In this document: piece by piece, positions 29,434-39,190 of the stretch | Layout of the letters: each line of letters begins with the position of its first letter | Numbering within the stretch: the first letter of the stretch is position 1 | Source: Xanthostigma xanthostigma | Taxonomy: Eukaryota > Arthropoda > Insecta > Raphidioptera > Raphidiidae | Length of the DNA stretch: 64,000 nucleotides | Assembly (NCBI GenBank): GCA_963575645.1 | Contig: OY754464.1 | Location: 6,138,001-6,202,000, forward strand | Direction: 5' to 3' | The notes under the pieces: generated by a model | Told to the model about the DNA's origin: nothing | The model's input: the letters and a program-made list of their open reading frames with translations, nothing else | Database searches by the model: none | Made by a program: the position numbers and the translations under genes

Positions 29434-29824
29434 ATATTATCAAGTGGCGGAGAATCCCAGTGACATTCTCGAGAGTGTCTTTGTTGTAAACGGACATTTA
29501 AACGTGTTATTATTTATCAATTTTGTATACATGTATATGTGGTGGGGAATCCCAGAGACAAATTGTCAACAAACATACCGCCGTGTTTCTGGTACGGTCA
29601 GCGTTGCATAGATTGCAATACAAACCACAACCGGATCTATCATCCGGATTATCACCCTAGTTGTACATGCATCTACATACTATAGCAGTGCAGACTGCAG
29701 GTGCTGCCATATCTATATTTAACCCTATAGATATGCATATTAATCATTACGTATATTATATCTAAACGTAATTAGGGAAATCGGTAATTGTGAAAAATAT
29801 GCGTGTTTTTTCAAACACTGATGA
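29434..29824. other. LTR-flanking sequence with a local duplication
   Basis: GTGGCGGAGAATCCCAG near 29,443 recurs in altered form as GTGGTGGGGAATCCCAG near 29,539. No gene is visible. Confidence 0.35.
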
Positions 29825-30250
29825 CAACAAATTACAGTATACACTGTAACACTAGTCACTACTGTCATAAGCCGTGTATCATGTATGTATGACATACGTA
29901 CCGCCGACTCAAAACCGTCAAAGGTGTTCACAGAATGAGCATATGACAGTGATAGATACTTGTTTGTACTAATGTGCTGGCGGTAAATGCAGCTCAAATC
30001 CGATTTAAATAACACGCTATAACTTGTGGATTGGGAGTTGCACAATTTACACCGAGAATATCTGATGATGACGTTTAATGTGCTGTTTCGGAGCGCAGAA
30101 CATCGCCTGAATGCAAGAAAGTCTGCCACGTAGAACACGCGCGAGTTTTGTTGTTTGCCAGTGGCTGATAAACTTTAGCGTTGATTGTGTAATTATTACA
30201 TTATTTCCTAACATTAAATATATTGGTAAATATGGAAAATGTAATTCGTT
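29825..30250 (+). repeat. Diverged duplicate segment, copy 2
   Basis: It is colinear with 20,505-20,935, with many substitutions and indels. It lies a few hundred bases from the LTR at 28,823, as copy 1 does from the LTR at 19,205, although the LTRs point in opposite directions. Confidence 0.7.
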
Positions 30251-30309
30251 GTGAAAATATGAGGTGCCTATTCTTTAAAACATGAATCAGTAATTTTCCA
30301 CTAATTGCA

Positions 30310-30700
30310 AGTGCATATTGATTTTTTGTCAATGCTAGAATCGTACCACGCAGAATTAGTGAGTACTCACAATATTAATTAGTGAATATACATATTCACT
30401 AATTATATAATTAGTGAATTAATTTTAGCCGTTTGAGATTTTAGGTATTTCACGAAGATCGTTCTTGGTCTACTAGTATAAATTAACTTATTATTACAAC
30501 TCGATTAAAAATTGAATACAAAATAAAAAATTAGAGAATTCGTGTCAAAAAAACATAACCTGAATTCACTTGAATTCACTATTCTGGAAGTGAGTCAGTA
30601 GTCACTATTTCAAATAGTGACATTTTCACTATTTCAGTTTTAGAGAGTAAGATTTTGGTTGTTCTGCAGCTCTGCAGCGCTCGTAGAGCAACCACCACTG
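30310..30700. repeat. ATTCACTA-rich sequence followed by duplicate block
   Basis: TTAGTGAATATACATATTCA and other TAGTGA / TCACTA inverted pairs are packed in 30,355-30,640. Such clusters recall subterminal arrays of hAT-type elements, but no TSD was found. GTTGTTCTGCAGCTCTGCAG near 30,657 matches the second block of the duplication at 21,478. Confidence 0.4.
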
Positions 30701-31719
30701 AATTTAATACAAAAATGGTTGACCGCAGTTGTGTGGTCGATAAGCAGGGATTTTACCCTTATCTAAATATTCCATATATGAAACATTGTCGGCTCGTCGC
30801 TTGTATCAACTATGTAGGTTACATTGGATTACAGTCACAATTAGATTTGTTATATGAAGAGAAATTGTCGCTTGTGTTACACTAAAGCAGACCCGCAATG
30901 TAGTTATGCAGTCGTGTATATTATTTATACAGGCTGTAGAATCGAAACACATATCGAAGAAAAGAATACTGACCTTCTTGAACATTTCTAGCTACCGCCG
31001 TGTCGACGATACGGGGCCCCCGGGCTACAGAGGCCCCGACGTGTGTAAACAAACATTCGTAAAATATTACCCTCCATTTGGGCTTCACCGTAGTCGTGTA
31101 GAAGGCCCGCCCCGGACAAATATTGATACAGGGCCCGTCTGAAGCAAGCCACGTCACTTCTAAAGAGTAAGGGAACCAGGGGTTAGTTATAACAGGGGTG
31201 ACGCCATGTTTCCCGCTAAACTTCACACGGACAGGTGGTGAGCGGGTGAATTTTTTTTATAAATCTCAATTTTTAAAATGGAGCAAGTAGTAACTAAATT
31301 TGGAGGCATGTATTTATGTTGTTGCACTGAAAAAAACATTGAGTATAATTATTATTTGAAAACATATATTATTCGACGTTTCTTCCGCACGAAGCCTACT
31401 AGCGCCGCTAGCGGGCGATAGAGCGGGATTGAACTGCTTTGTTATTATTGTTTTAAACCGCGAAGTTTCTTAATACGTGTTAGAAACGATTCTACACCCT
31501 TTATATATTACGTAACGTTACCTACTCTGTATAAATGTATGTGTGTGTACGTACGTACGTGCGTTCGTACGTGTTGTTGGTTTAACGTAATTGGAAGATT
31601 CTGTTACCCTGACACTTCATCACCAGTCACTGATGTAACTCTCAGTATCCGCGCTACATACAAATCCAGAAAATTGTACAACGATCAACTAAAAAATAAT
31701 TTTACAAATCACAAAAAAA
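30701..31719. other. Anonymous sequence with a GC-rich core
   Basis: A GC-rich stretch at about 31,000-31,140 (with GGGGCCCCCGGGC) is open on both strands but has no recognised domain. CTAGCGCCGCTAGCGGGCG near 31,399 may be a decayed terminus. A short ACGT/GTGT microsatellite lies at 31,540-31,562. Confidence 0.3.
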
Positions 31720-31765
31720 ACACACTCTTTTTGAAGTAAAACTTCTTTAGCGACGTTTATGTTTG
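31720..31765 (+). repeat. Family L edge fragment
   Basis: TTTTTGAAGTAAAACTTCTT matches the edge of family L near 13,077 and the complement near 54,626. Only this edge is present. Confidence 0.45.
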
Positions 31766-31827
31766 AATTTTTCTGCGACGTTAAATGGGGAAATATGAAA
31801 TTTGGTCGCAGGTAAGCCGGTTTTTTT

Positions 31828-32821
31828 GACGTGATAACGTCTTATAAATTGATGAATCACCAATCTTATAAATTGATAAAACACCGACTGCATGCACGAA
31901 AAAGTGTAACGTAACGTTCCTAACGTTCGTAACGCGTAACGCGTAACGTTCCGCCTGACCCTGTGCGTGCTTTTTGCTAATTTCTCGCTCAATTTAAATC
32001 AGATCGGTTTGAAACCAGTCTTAAACGAAAGAGGAGAACATTTTACATAGATTTCGTATAACAGAATTTGCCTAAACAGTTTTTTTATACAAATTTATAT
32101 AGAAAAATAGCTGTATAAAATATAAATGCAATGTTGTCTAATGCATGGCGCGACGCGGTCGGTCGTCTTTGTTTGCCGTACATGGAAATTAGAAAATAAC
32201 GTATGTCTTGTCTTAACATGAAAACGGCTGCATTTCTAATGTTTAATTCAATTTTTTGACATTAGTATTTTGTGAAATGCAACGCCTTCTAAGTTAACTA
32301 TTGGAATAAGTAATTATTATTAGAACATAATACTTTGACAGTTGCAAACGTCACTTTTGACATTTCTTATCATTCCGACACCAAGGATAAGCGGATTGAA
32401 ACCAAATTTTGGGAGGATGTTTGATATGCAAATATGAAGTGGCCTATTGTTTTTGGGGAACATCGGCGCATGCGTAAAAGAATATATCTCTTATAATGAT
32501 GTTTTATATAATAATAATAATATAGTTTTTAAAACGGTTTTTACTCTATCTATTTTTACTAGAAATTTTTGTAAATTTTTTTTAGGGAAAATCGGCGCAT
32601 GCGCAAAAGAGATACATGCCATAGTTGTTTTTTATATAATAATAGTGTACTTTTTATAGTGTTTTATTATTCTACTTAATAAAATTTACCTAAATTTGAA
32701 GCGAAAGATGCAATATCATAGATTCGAATTATTATAATTATTATATAAATTTAGGTTATGTATTACGGAATACGTTATCACGTAAAACTATCGTCCGTAA
32801 ACCGACTTTACAGACAACCAA
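31828..32821 (+). mobile_element. Family D element, 994-bp form
   Basis: From GACGTGATAACGTC to CAGACAACCAA it is nearly the same as 9,080-10,072. Differences are mainly in the short GTAACGTTCC repeat number and a few indels (for example an extra ATAATA near 32,515). It sits in a T-run. A perfect GCGCATGCGC is at 32,595. The similarity suggests recent movement. Confidence 0.85.
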
Positions 32822-32829
32822 TTTTTTAG

Positions 32830-33302
32830 ATGCATGTAAGACTGCTGCACCCGAGGTTGGTTTTGTCGCTGAAATCGTTGCTGGGACTTGTGCTGGCTGC
32901 CGCGCTAGCTGCGAGGATGAAAATGATGTCACTGCGGGCTTGCGTGCGTGGTCACAAGCTGGATTTCAAAATTAGAACGGGGGGGCTACTTTTCGTGCTT
33001 GTTTCTCTACTTGATTTGAGAAAGAACCAATCAGGAAACAGTATATCTTGTCGCGTAGACGACATAGACAAACGCCCACAAACATGGCGTCGTAGTGTGT
33101 GTTCTGTTCAGAGACAATAAACGTTCACTTTTGTTAACATTCGAACTGTCATTTCCATCTACAAAACAAGCTTCTAAACACGCATCGTGCGGAGCGAACA
33201 CATAAAAGTCGTCACGAAACCCAGCGCCACAGCACGCTTGAAACCTAGCGGCAAAACTAGCCTCGTGTGCAGTGACCTTTATACACGCTGTATATAGCCT
33301 AC
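32830..33302. mobile_element. Family K element with inverted GCTGG-rich ends
   Basis: The left side reads CTGCACCCGAGGTTGGTTTT. The right side is the complement of GTCACTGCACACGAGGCTAG. Both are followed inward by GCTGG / GCTTG motif arrays, so the two family K blocks form inverted ends of one element. The middle (about 33,000-33,120) is not repetitive. It has no recognised transposase. Confidence 0.5.
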
Positions 33303-33546
33303 TCAAAATTGAATTTCCTGTGGCTCCCTGAAATTTCCGTTATTCGGAAACACTGTATACAGAGAATGTAGATATGACGGTGGGTGATTGTTCAGTTTTG
33401 CTTTTATCAAAAACTTGTTTAAAACTTTGGATAATATAAACCTGCACACCTACACAACAAAACCGATTGGCCGCTTTGTTATAAAACGCGTTTTCAACTC
33501 TCGCGTACTTATACCTAAATTACAGTTTCGTTTAAAATTAAAAAAA
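33303..33546. other. Short anonymous spacer
   Basis: No supported feature is visible between family K and family N. Confidence 0.3.
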
Positions 33547-34378
33547 AACTAAAAAAACACGCTTTAATAGCAAACCGAACTAAGAAGTAGAAGATAATTA
33601 TTAATAAAACTAGTGTGACCTGTGCGAATTATTCGCACTAAATAAGTATAATAATTATCACTTTACAAAATTATTTTTTAAATATGATTGCAGGTACCTA
33701 TTCAATTCGTTTCTAATTTTGTACACTGCTTATAACGTTCTTCTTTTTGTTGTATTACAATATGAAGCTCAGATGACAGATCGAAGAAATATTTTATTAA
33801 AATTGTCATATAGAGGCGCAAGTAGCAAAAGCGTTGAGCTATGCCGTCAGATGGAATCATGCAGCATTGCTGTGACGCTGTTCAGCGTTGATCGCTGTTT
33901 CAAAATTAAAGCCGTCAGATGGCAGTATGCAGTATTGTGTCTGTTGTATTACAATATGAAGGTCAGATGACAGATCGAAGTGTTGACGTTGTTTCAAAAT
34001 TAAAGCCGTCAGATGGCAGACGTTGTTCAGCGTTGCTGTATTTTAATTAATTTACAAAAACAAAAGCAATAATAAATTTTTTAGTTATCGATGTCAGTAG
34101 AGCAAGCAATTATCTGTAAAATGATATATAATTTATATGGAGAAATTGTGAGGTTTTTTCTAAAAAGGGAGGCAAACATCTTTAATCTTAGCGTATATGA
34201 TACCTTATTCAATTATAGTAAAAAAGCGTGGGGTGCTTGATATTAAATGTTACAATTATTTCATTGGTAGCTATTTATAAAATTAGAGTTACAATGAAAA
34301 TATAGTAATTGGCACCCCACGATTTTTTACTATAACTGAATTATTTCGGTTTGCTATTAAAGCGTGATTTTTAGTTGT
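33547..34378. mobile_element. Family N element with ACACGCTTTAATAGC ends
   Basis: The terminal repeats of about 33 bases read AACTAAAAAAACACGCTTTA inward on both sides, matching the arm starts of the palindromes at 37,250 and 47,037. Inside are GCCGTCAGATGGCAG motifs repeated in direct and inverted form, a CTGTGCGAATTATTCGCACT hairpin at 33,625, and a nested inverted repeat (34,208-34,345) around AGCGTGGGGTGC. The core recurs in reverse at 60,130-60,715. No protein was found. Confidence 0.6.
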
Positions 34379-34616
34379 TTTTAAACAAAAATTTATTTTC
34401 TTAATTTTTTGTCTCAAAACGACATCAAAAGTAATTTTTTTCAAAATTTTCAAATTCAATTTTTTTTTAAATTTTTAAATTCAATTTTATTTTTTTCAAT
34501 TAATTGTATTGTCATCGGCCCTTGACACGTGTGCAAATTTTCAAGCTAATCAGACTTCTTGAAATTAGTGGAAATCACGTTCAAAGATTTCTTTACATAC
34601 ATACAGGTGAAGTTAA
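34379..34616. other. T-rich anonymous sequence
   Basis: The stretch is dominated by T- and A-runs with no supported feature. Confidence 0.3.
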
Positions 34617-34720
34617 TATAAGCGTTCTAATAAATAAAATTGTCGACCAATTTTTTTTCCAGACAATTTTTTTTATTTGAAGAGTTCTATTCAGACGTTA
34701 ATCAAAGATTTTAATATAAG
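34617..34720. repeat. Internally deleted copy of the 22,265 foldback family
   Basis: AATAAATAAAATTGTCGACCAA-type sequence is followed after a short gap by TTTATTTGAAGAGTTCTA and CAGACGTTAATCAAAGA. Both arm ends are present, but the centre is lost. Confidence 0.5.
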
Positions 34721-35154
34721 CGTGTTAAAAAATCTGCCATAATCTATTGTGCATGTAGCTAAAAGGCAAAATCGTTTTCTGTCGCAGTCATATGTTTTCA
34801 ACACCATCTTACACACATATTTTCAAGTGTTTAGTTCCTACTTTTCACGCAAAGTGTCTTCTCCTACGCTACTTAGCTAACGGAAAAATACGTTTGATAA
34901 CCTTTAACCTCAAAATAATGAATTTTTTGTTAAAGTAAAATTGTAGACGCTGATGACGTCAGTTGTTATAATCTACAAACTCTCTCTCTTGCAGTAAATT
35001 TTTTTTTGGCACGGTGGGGTAAAATTGATAAGATATTAAATTCAGCGTTCTAGTAGTAGACAGTAGAATTAGGAAGGCACACCTCGATGCATGTATCAGC
35101 AGTACCTACTGTCTCTTTTCATTGCAAAGAAAAACGGAACTTAATCATTCAATC
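34721..35154. other. Anonymous sequence
   Basis: No supported gene or repeat is visible up to the hAT target-site duplication. Confidence 0.3.
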
Positions 35155-35162
35155 AACTAGTT

Positions 35163-35631
35163 CAGTGATCCCAAAGTAGTCTATATCGACCCCCAGGGGT
35201 CGACGACAACTTGCAAGGGGTCCATGTCAGCGGGAAAAAAAATTGGGGGTCCATGAAATGAAAATGGGTGTCGACAATAGTGAATCTCCTAACAAAAAAA
35301 AAGAAACAAACTGGACACCGTTAACCGAAGAGATTTAAGATTAAATCTAACTAAATTGATGCCAAATGTTGAAAATTTATTATTAAAGCATCAGGTTCAT
35401 CCCTCACACTAAAAGCATTTATTTTTTGCTTAGTTATTTTATGTAACATGTATAAAAATAAACATTTCACACTACATTTCACTACCGTTATAAATTTAAA
35501 TCGTTCAAAGTGAGTAGCACTATACCGGTTGTCAAAAATACATTTGAAATTAATGAATTTGCAAAAAATCAATGTCAAAACCGAAAAACATGGCAAGTGG
35601 TCTATGAGACAAAAAAGTTTGGGGACCTCTG
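35163..35631 (+). mobile_element. hAT element with 8-bp TSD AACTAGTT
   Basis: The ends are CAGTGATCCCAAAG and the complement of CAGAGGTCCCCAAAC. Identical AACTAGTT copies flank it at 35,155-35,162 and 35,632-35,639. At 469 bp it is a deletion derivative that still keeps the last part of the transposase frame. Its end and tail type match the ZBED/SCAND3-like hAT group. Confidence 0.93.
35335..35412 (+). pseudogene. hAT transposase C-terminal tail
   Basis: The plus-strand frame reads LRLNLTKLMPNVENLLLKHQ, then VHPSH and a stop. This is the typical C-terminus of ZBED5/SCAND3-type hAT transposases (LRLxLTxIxPxIxxLxxxxQxQxSH). The catalytic domain and BED finger are gone, so it is non-functional. 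Confidence 0.8.
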
Positions 35632-35639
35632 AACTAGTT

Positions 35640-35947
35640 GATTAAATCATCATTATTTTTATTCGACTACTTCGCGGTTTTGCTTTTTGGCCACAGAATA
35701 TTATGACGCATGCGTAAACAGTTTGTTGAAGTTTGACGTCAATTATTAAACGGGTAAAACTTTTTAATGAACGGAGCGTTTTAAACGTTGTACCGATTAT
35801 GGAACAATTAGATTTTTTATTTTTAATGGTTTCTGGTTTCACTTTGTTTTGAATTTTGTTATTATTTTATAACCAATCGATTATGAAATATAAAAGTTCA
35901 ATCTTTAATATTGTTAATAGTGTTCGACATTGAAATTAAGATAAAAA
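35640..35947. other. Anonymous sequence
   Basis: No supported feature besides the hAT TSD at its left edge. Confidence 0.3.
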
Positions 35948-36240
35948 ATGTGAGTCATCGTAGGACACCCGATAGATGTCAAACAAAAATTTAAGCGAAA
36001 TTATAATAACTAAATTTCGCCTTGTCAACTAACGAAATTCTAGTAACTAAATATCGCCCTGTGACTAAATTTTGCCCTGTCATCTAGTTGTCGCTTTTTA
36101 CAAAAGCCAAGTAATTATAATTCAATGCATACACAAAGCAAGCGTCACGCGCTGTCATCTAACGAAATATAAGTAACTTAATTTCGTCCTCAACTAAAGC
36201 AATGTTTAATCCAACGCAGGTAAACGTAACGTCCGTCCAT
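35948..36240 (+). repeat. Family C, copy 3
   Basis: It shares GTAGGACACCCGATAGATGT, AACGAAATTCTAGTAACTAA and CATACACAAAGCAAGCGTC blocks with copies 1 and 2, in the same order. Confidence 0.6.
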
Positions 36241-36279
36241 AAAAGTGTCGCGCCAAGTGCGTGACTTTTGTCCCAATCA

Positions 36280-36480
36280 AAAAAACAATAGGACTTTACA
36301 TATTTGGATATCAAACATCCTTCCAATATTTGGATTCAATCCGGTCATCGTTTTTACAGACAAACAGACATAAAAATATGTTTTTTGAACTCGGGGACCC
36401 CAAAGCGAAAAAATGTAAAATTTTGAAAAGCGATTGTTGAGCTAAATTAGTACTACTTGCGGAACTGAGCTGGCAAAATG
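36280..36480 (-). repeat. Family G fragment without the decamer
   Basis: GGATATCAAACATCCTTCC and AAAATTTTGAAAAGCGA blocks match the outer part of family G copies such as 10,262-10,600. The GCGCATGCGC unit itself is missing. Confidence 0.5.
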
Positions 36481-36827
36481 TTGAATGAGAAATCTTTAAT
36501 TTTGTCAAAAATTGGGCATAAACAATTTTGCCTTTTGATCATAATGCACTAGCGGTCCCGCCCGGTTTCACACGGGTGTAAAAGAACGAATGAGGAAGGG
36601 AGGAACATGAGTACACACATTCATCTTAGTTTACCGAGATGAATGTTTTGTCCAAATTTCATGATGATCGGAGTTACCGTTCAAAAGTTTTTGTCGATAA
36701 AAAGCAGTATTTATACTTTTTTTAACTAATAATTTTTTTTTAATTAATTAAATAAAATTTAAATAAATTTAAATGTAAGCCTTAGAAGAAAGCAATGTAG
36801 AAAATAAAAAAAAAATAAAAATATATT

Positions 36828-36900
36828 CGCCCAACGGAGGGCTCGAACTCACGACCCTGATATTAACAGTCGTGTGCTCTACCGATTGAGCTAGCCGGTG
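36828..36900 (-). pseudogene. tRNA-Lys-like module
   Basis: In minus-strand sense it reads CACCGGCTAGCTCAATCGG with GACTGTTAAT in the anticodon region. It has a B box with one changed base in the stem (GAGTTCGAGCC). It lies at the same place as in the other Helitron-A copies. Confidence 0.7.
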
Positions 36901-36992
36901 TTGTATTCTGGCAACGCTAATATGAGTATATTTAGTTAGTGCATTTCACCTGAATAGAAGCTTATTTTTGAGATACATTTTGTAACATTTTT

Positions 36993-37467
36993 AAACGCTT
37001 TATATTAGTTTGGGTTGTAACTAACTATGTATGTATGTATGTATTATGTATGTATGCATGTATGCATGTAACGGAATCTTTGAGCATAATTTTCACCAAT
37101 TTCCCGAAGTCTGATTAATTTGAAACTTTGCATACGTATCAAGGACCGATGACAATGCAATAATTTGATAACAGTTTCCCATTATCCTTATTAGGACCCC
37201 CAGGATTAATAAATTCTTTTATAGATCCTCAAACTAAAAAGTGAAAAATAAATATAGTTTAAAAAAAACTAAAAAACACGCTTTATATCGAACTAAAAAG
37301 TAAAAAATAATTTTTTTAAAATAAGCTTAAAAAGCGTTGGGCGCTTTGTTCCACATTTTCGTACATCGAGCGCCCAACGCTTTTTAAGCTTATTTTAAAA
37401 AAATTATTTTTTACTTTTTAGTTCGATATAAAGCGTGTTTTTTAGTTTTTTTTAAACTATATTTATT
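36993..37467 (+). mobile_element. Family P element, single-unit form
   Basis: It begins AAACGCTTTATATTAGTTTG, has a TATG microsatellite at 37,027-37,075, then one copy of a 118-bp core (from about 37,103), and ends in a 214-bp palindrome. It is inserted in Helitron-A, which sets its borders. The same element at 45,803-47,254 has eight cores. No protein is encoded. Confidence 0.8.
37250..37463. repeat. Perfect long palindrome, copy 1
   Basis: Arms of about 90 bases (from AAATATAGTTT through ACACGCTTTATATCGAACTA to GCGTTGGGCGCT) are perfect complements over the 67 bases I checked base by base. They surround a centre of about 25 bases. Compared with the copy at 47,037, two positions differ in both arms at once (CGAACT against CGGACT, and ATTTTTTT against ATTGTTTT). 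Confidence 0.9.
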
Positions 37468-37638
37468 CATTAATGCTCCGCTCCTAATGGTCGTAGCCTG
37501 ATTTTATATAGCCTATAGCCTTCCTCGATAAATGGGCTATCCAACAAAATTTTTTTTTTTCAATTTGAACCAGTAGTTCCTGAGATTAGCGCGTTCAAAC
37601 AAACAAACAAACTCTTCAGCTTTATATATTAGTATAGA

Positions 37639-38267
37639 TACCGTTGGTTTATTCTTCTTTGTAAACAAAGAAGACGATGTGTCCCAAATAGTACAGATAT
37701 ATCAGAGGAACAATAAGTACAAATATAAAGAGAAATGTGGTTTCGTTTTTAGGTTATTTATTCCTTTTATTTATCGCACATAGATATTTTACAGGGCAGT
37801 TGGTATTTCAATATATCTTTATTTATGTTTCAAGCGTTTAATATCTGTGCGGTTGATCCTATTCGGATTATTTTAAAGGAGCCGTGAAAGCCTACACACT
37901 TGGACAATATCTTATTTTTTTCCAGCTCTGAATAACGTTGCACCGCGAGCGATAGTTTTGTTTTGTTTGTATTTTAATCCGCCTCTGGGCACGACAGCCG
38001 TCGTCGTTGTCAGGGAAAGAGTGACGACCGCACACTGTACACTTCCGAATGATGATGACGTACTCCGGTTCTGCGGTCGCAGTGGTGGGAGTGACGGGTC
38101 TGACAGACACGGTCCAGAGTTATGATGCACATAAAATACATATTGCAAGCGTCTGTCAGTGATTGCTCGTTACGTATCCGCTGCTTCAGTTGAGCGTACC
38201 TCCTCCCCGTACCGCTGAAACTGCAACTTCGTTTGAATACAGCCTATTTAAAACATATAAAAAATAA
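37639..38267. other. Anonymous sequence, GC-richer at 37,960-38,220
   Basis: Minus-strand frames here have mixed codons but no recognisable domain. No repeat copy was found elsewhere in the window, so it could be unique host sequence. Confidence 0.3.
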
Positions 38268-39190
38268 TCCAGCCAATTGGGCGACGGGACAATTAGGCTT
38301 TTGAAAAAAATAATTATCGATTTTTTTATTGTATTTTAAAACTTTATTATAAATAATATTGATAATCGATGCGAAAAATATTTCAAAAAACTTTTTTTAA
38401 ATTAATTATAAGCAATTTAAAATTGATAAAATATTAAAAAAAATCACGTGACTGCAAACGCACTAAAATTGTTTTTGACAGTTGTGACGTCATAATGGTA
38501 AAATGTATATTATACGCAGTTACTATCAATGGCTTCTACATGTGTATTGACTAAAACATTATGACGTCACATTATGTTCGGGAAATGTCGGCGCGTTCTC
38601 GGAACTGGGTACAAAAATTTATTTTTAATTTGATATAACTTTTGAATTATAACGAAAATAAAAAAAAGAAAAATAGTTTTGTTATAAAACTTATATACGA
38701 TCTTTCCATAAAATGTTGACATTTAAAATATAGTATAATAAAGAAAATCAAATTTCTGTTATCGCGTGAGGTGATGCGGGTAATGGCTAGTATTCAATAT
38801 GATATTTGCTATATTCGTTGCCATGATACATAATAAATGTTCCACGTCATGTAAAAAATTAACCAAAGCATGCTTAACTAGTTTATTTCTGACAGATCCA
38901 CTAAACAAAAGAACAGCCGTTTTTTTTTTATTTTCAAAATATTTCCGAAACTATTAAGTTAAGAGAAAAAAATTTAACAATACCCTTGAAAAGTATACCA
39001 TTATTATATAAAAAACACCGTTATAGCACATGCGTCGATTTCTCCCAAAAACAACTGGGCTCTTCATATTTGCATACCAAACATCCTTCCAAAATTTGGT
39101 TTCAATACACTCATCCGTTGGACCTGTGTCGTGCTCGCAGACTAACAGACGCACAGAGTTTTTTCCAAAAATATGTCGTGCTGTATTGAA
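38268..39190 (+). repeat. Family H/G composite, copy 2
   Basis: It opens CCAGCCAATTGGGCGACGGG and contains GGTAATGGCTAGTATTC, TTTCTGACAGATCCACTAAA and TATAGCACATGCG blocks in the order seen at 11,246. Extra sequence near 38,300-38,690 separates the opening from the rest. The decamer site is decayed (GCACATGCGTCGAT). Confidence 0.5.

Larger units (their letters stand above)
36549..37638 (-). mobile_element. Helitron-A with nested palindromic element
   Basis: In minus-strand sense the 5' end TCTATACTAATATATAAAGC is at 37,638 and the CTAG end at 36,549, with A/T flanks. The element is split at 36,993-37,467 by an unrelated insertion. Removing the insertion restores the block order of 1,921-2,536. 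A tRNA-like module is present. Confidence 0.9.

Noticed and set aside
29740..30138. 132-codon minus-strand frame as a gene
   Set aside because: The counterpart region at 20,505-20,935 does not keep the frame, so it is not under coding constraint.
30906..31226. Opposing frames of 78 and 101 codons in a GC-rich stretch
   Set aside because: Both strands are open because stops are rare in GC-rich DNA. No domain or splice context was recognised.
124..36900. Five tRNA-Lys-like and one tRNA-Glu-like segments as functional tRNA genes
   Set aside because: Anticodon arms or acceptor stems are broken in each, and the Lys-like ones sit at one fixed place inside Helitron copies.
37892..38148. Two overlapping minus-strand frames in GC-richer DNA
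   Set aside because: They are in different frames over the same bases, and neither shows a recognisable motif.
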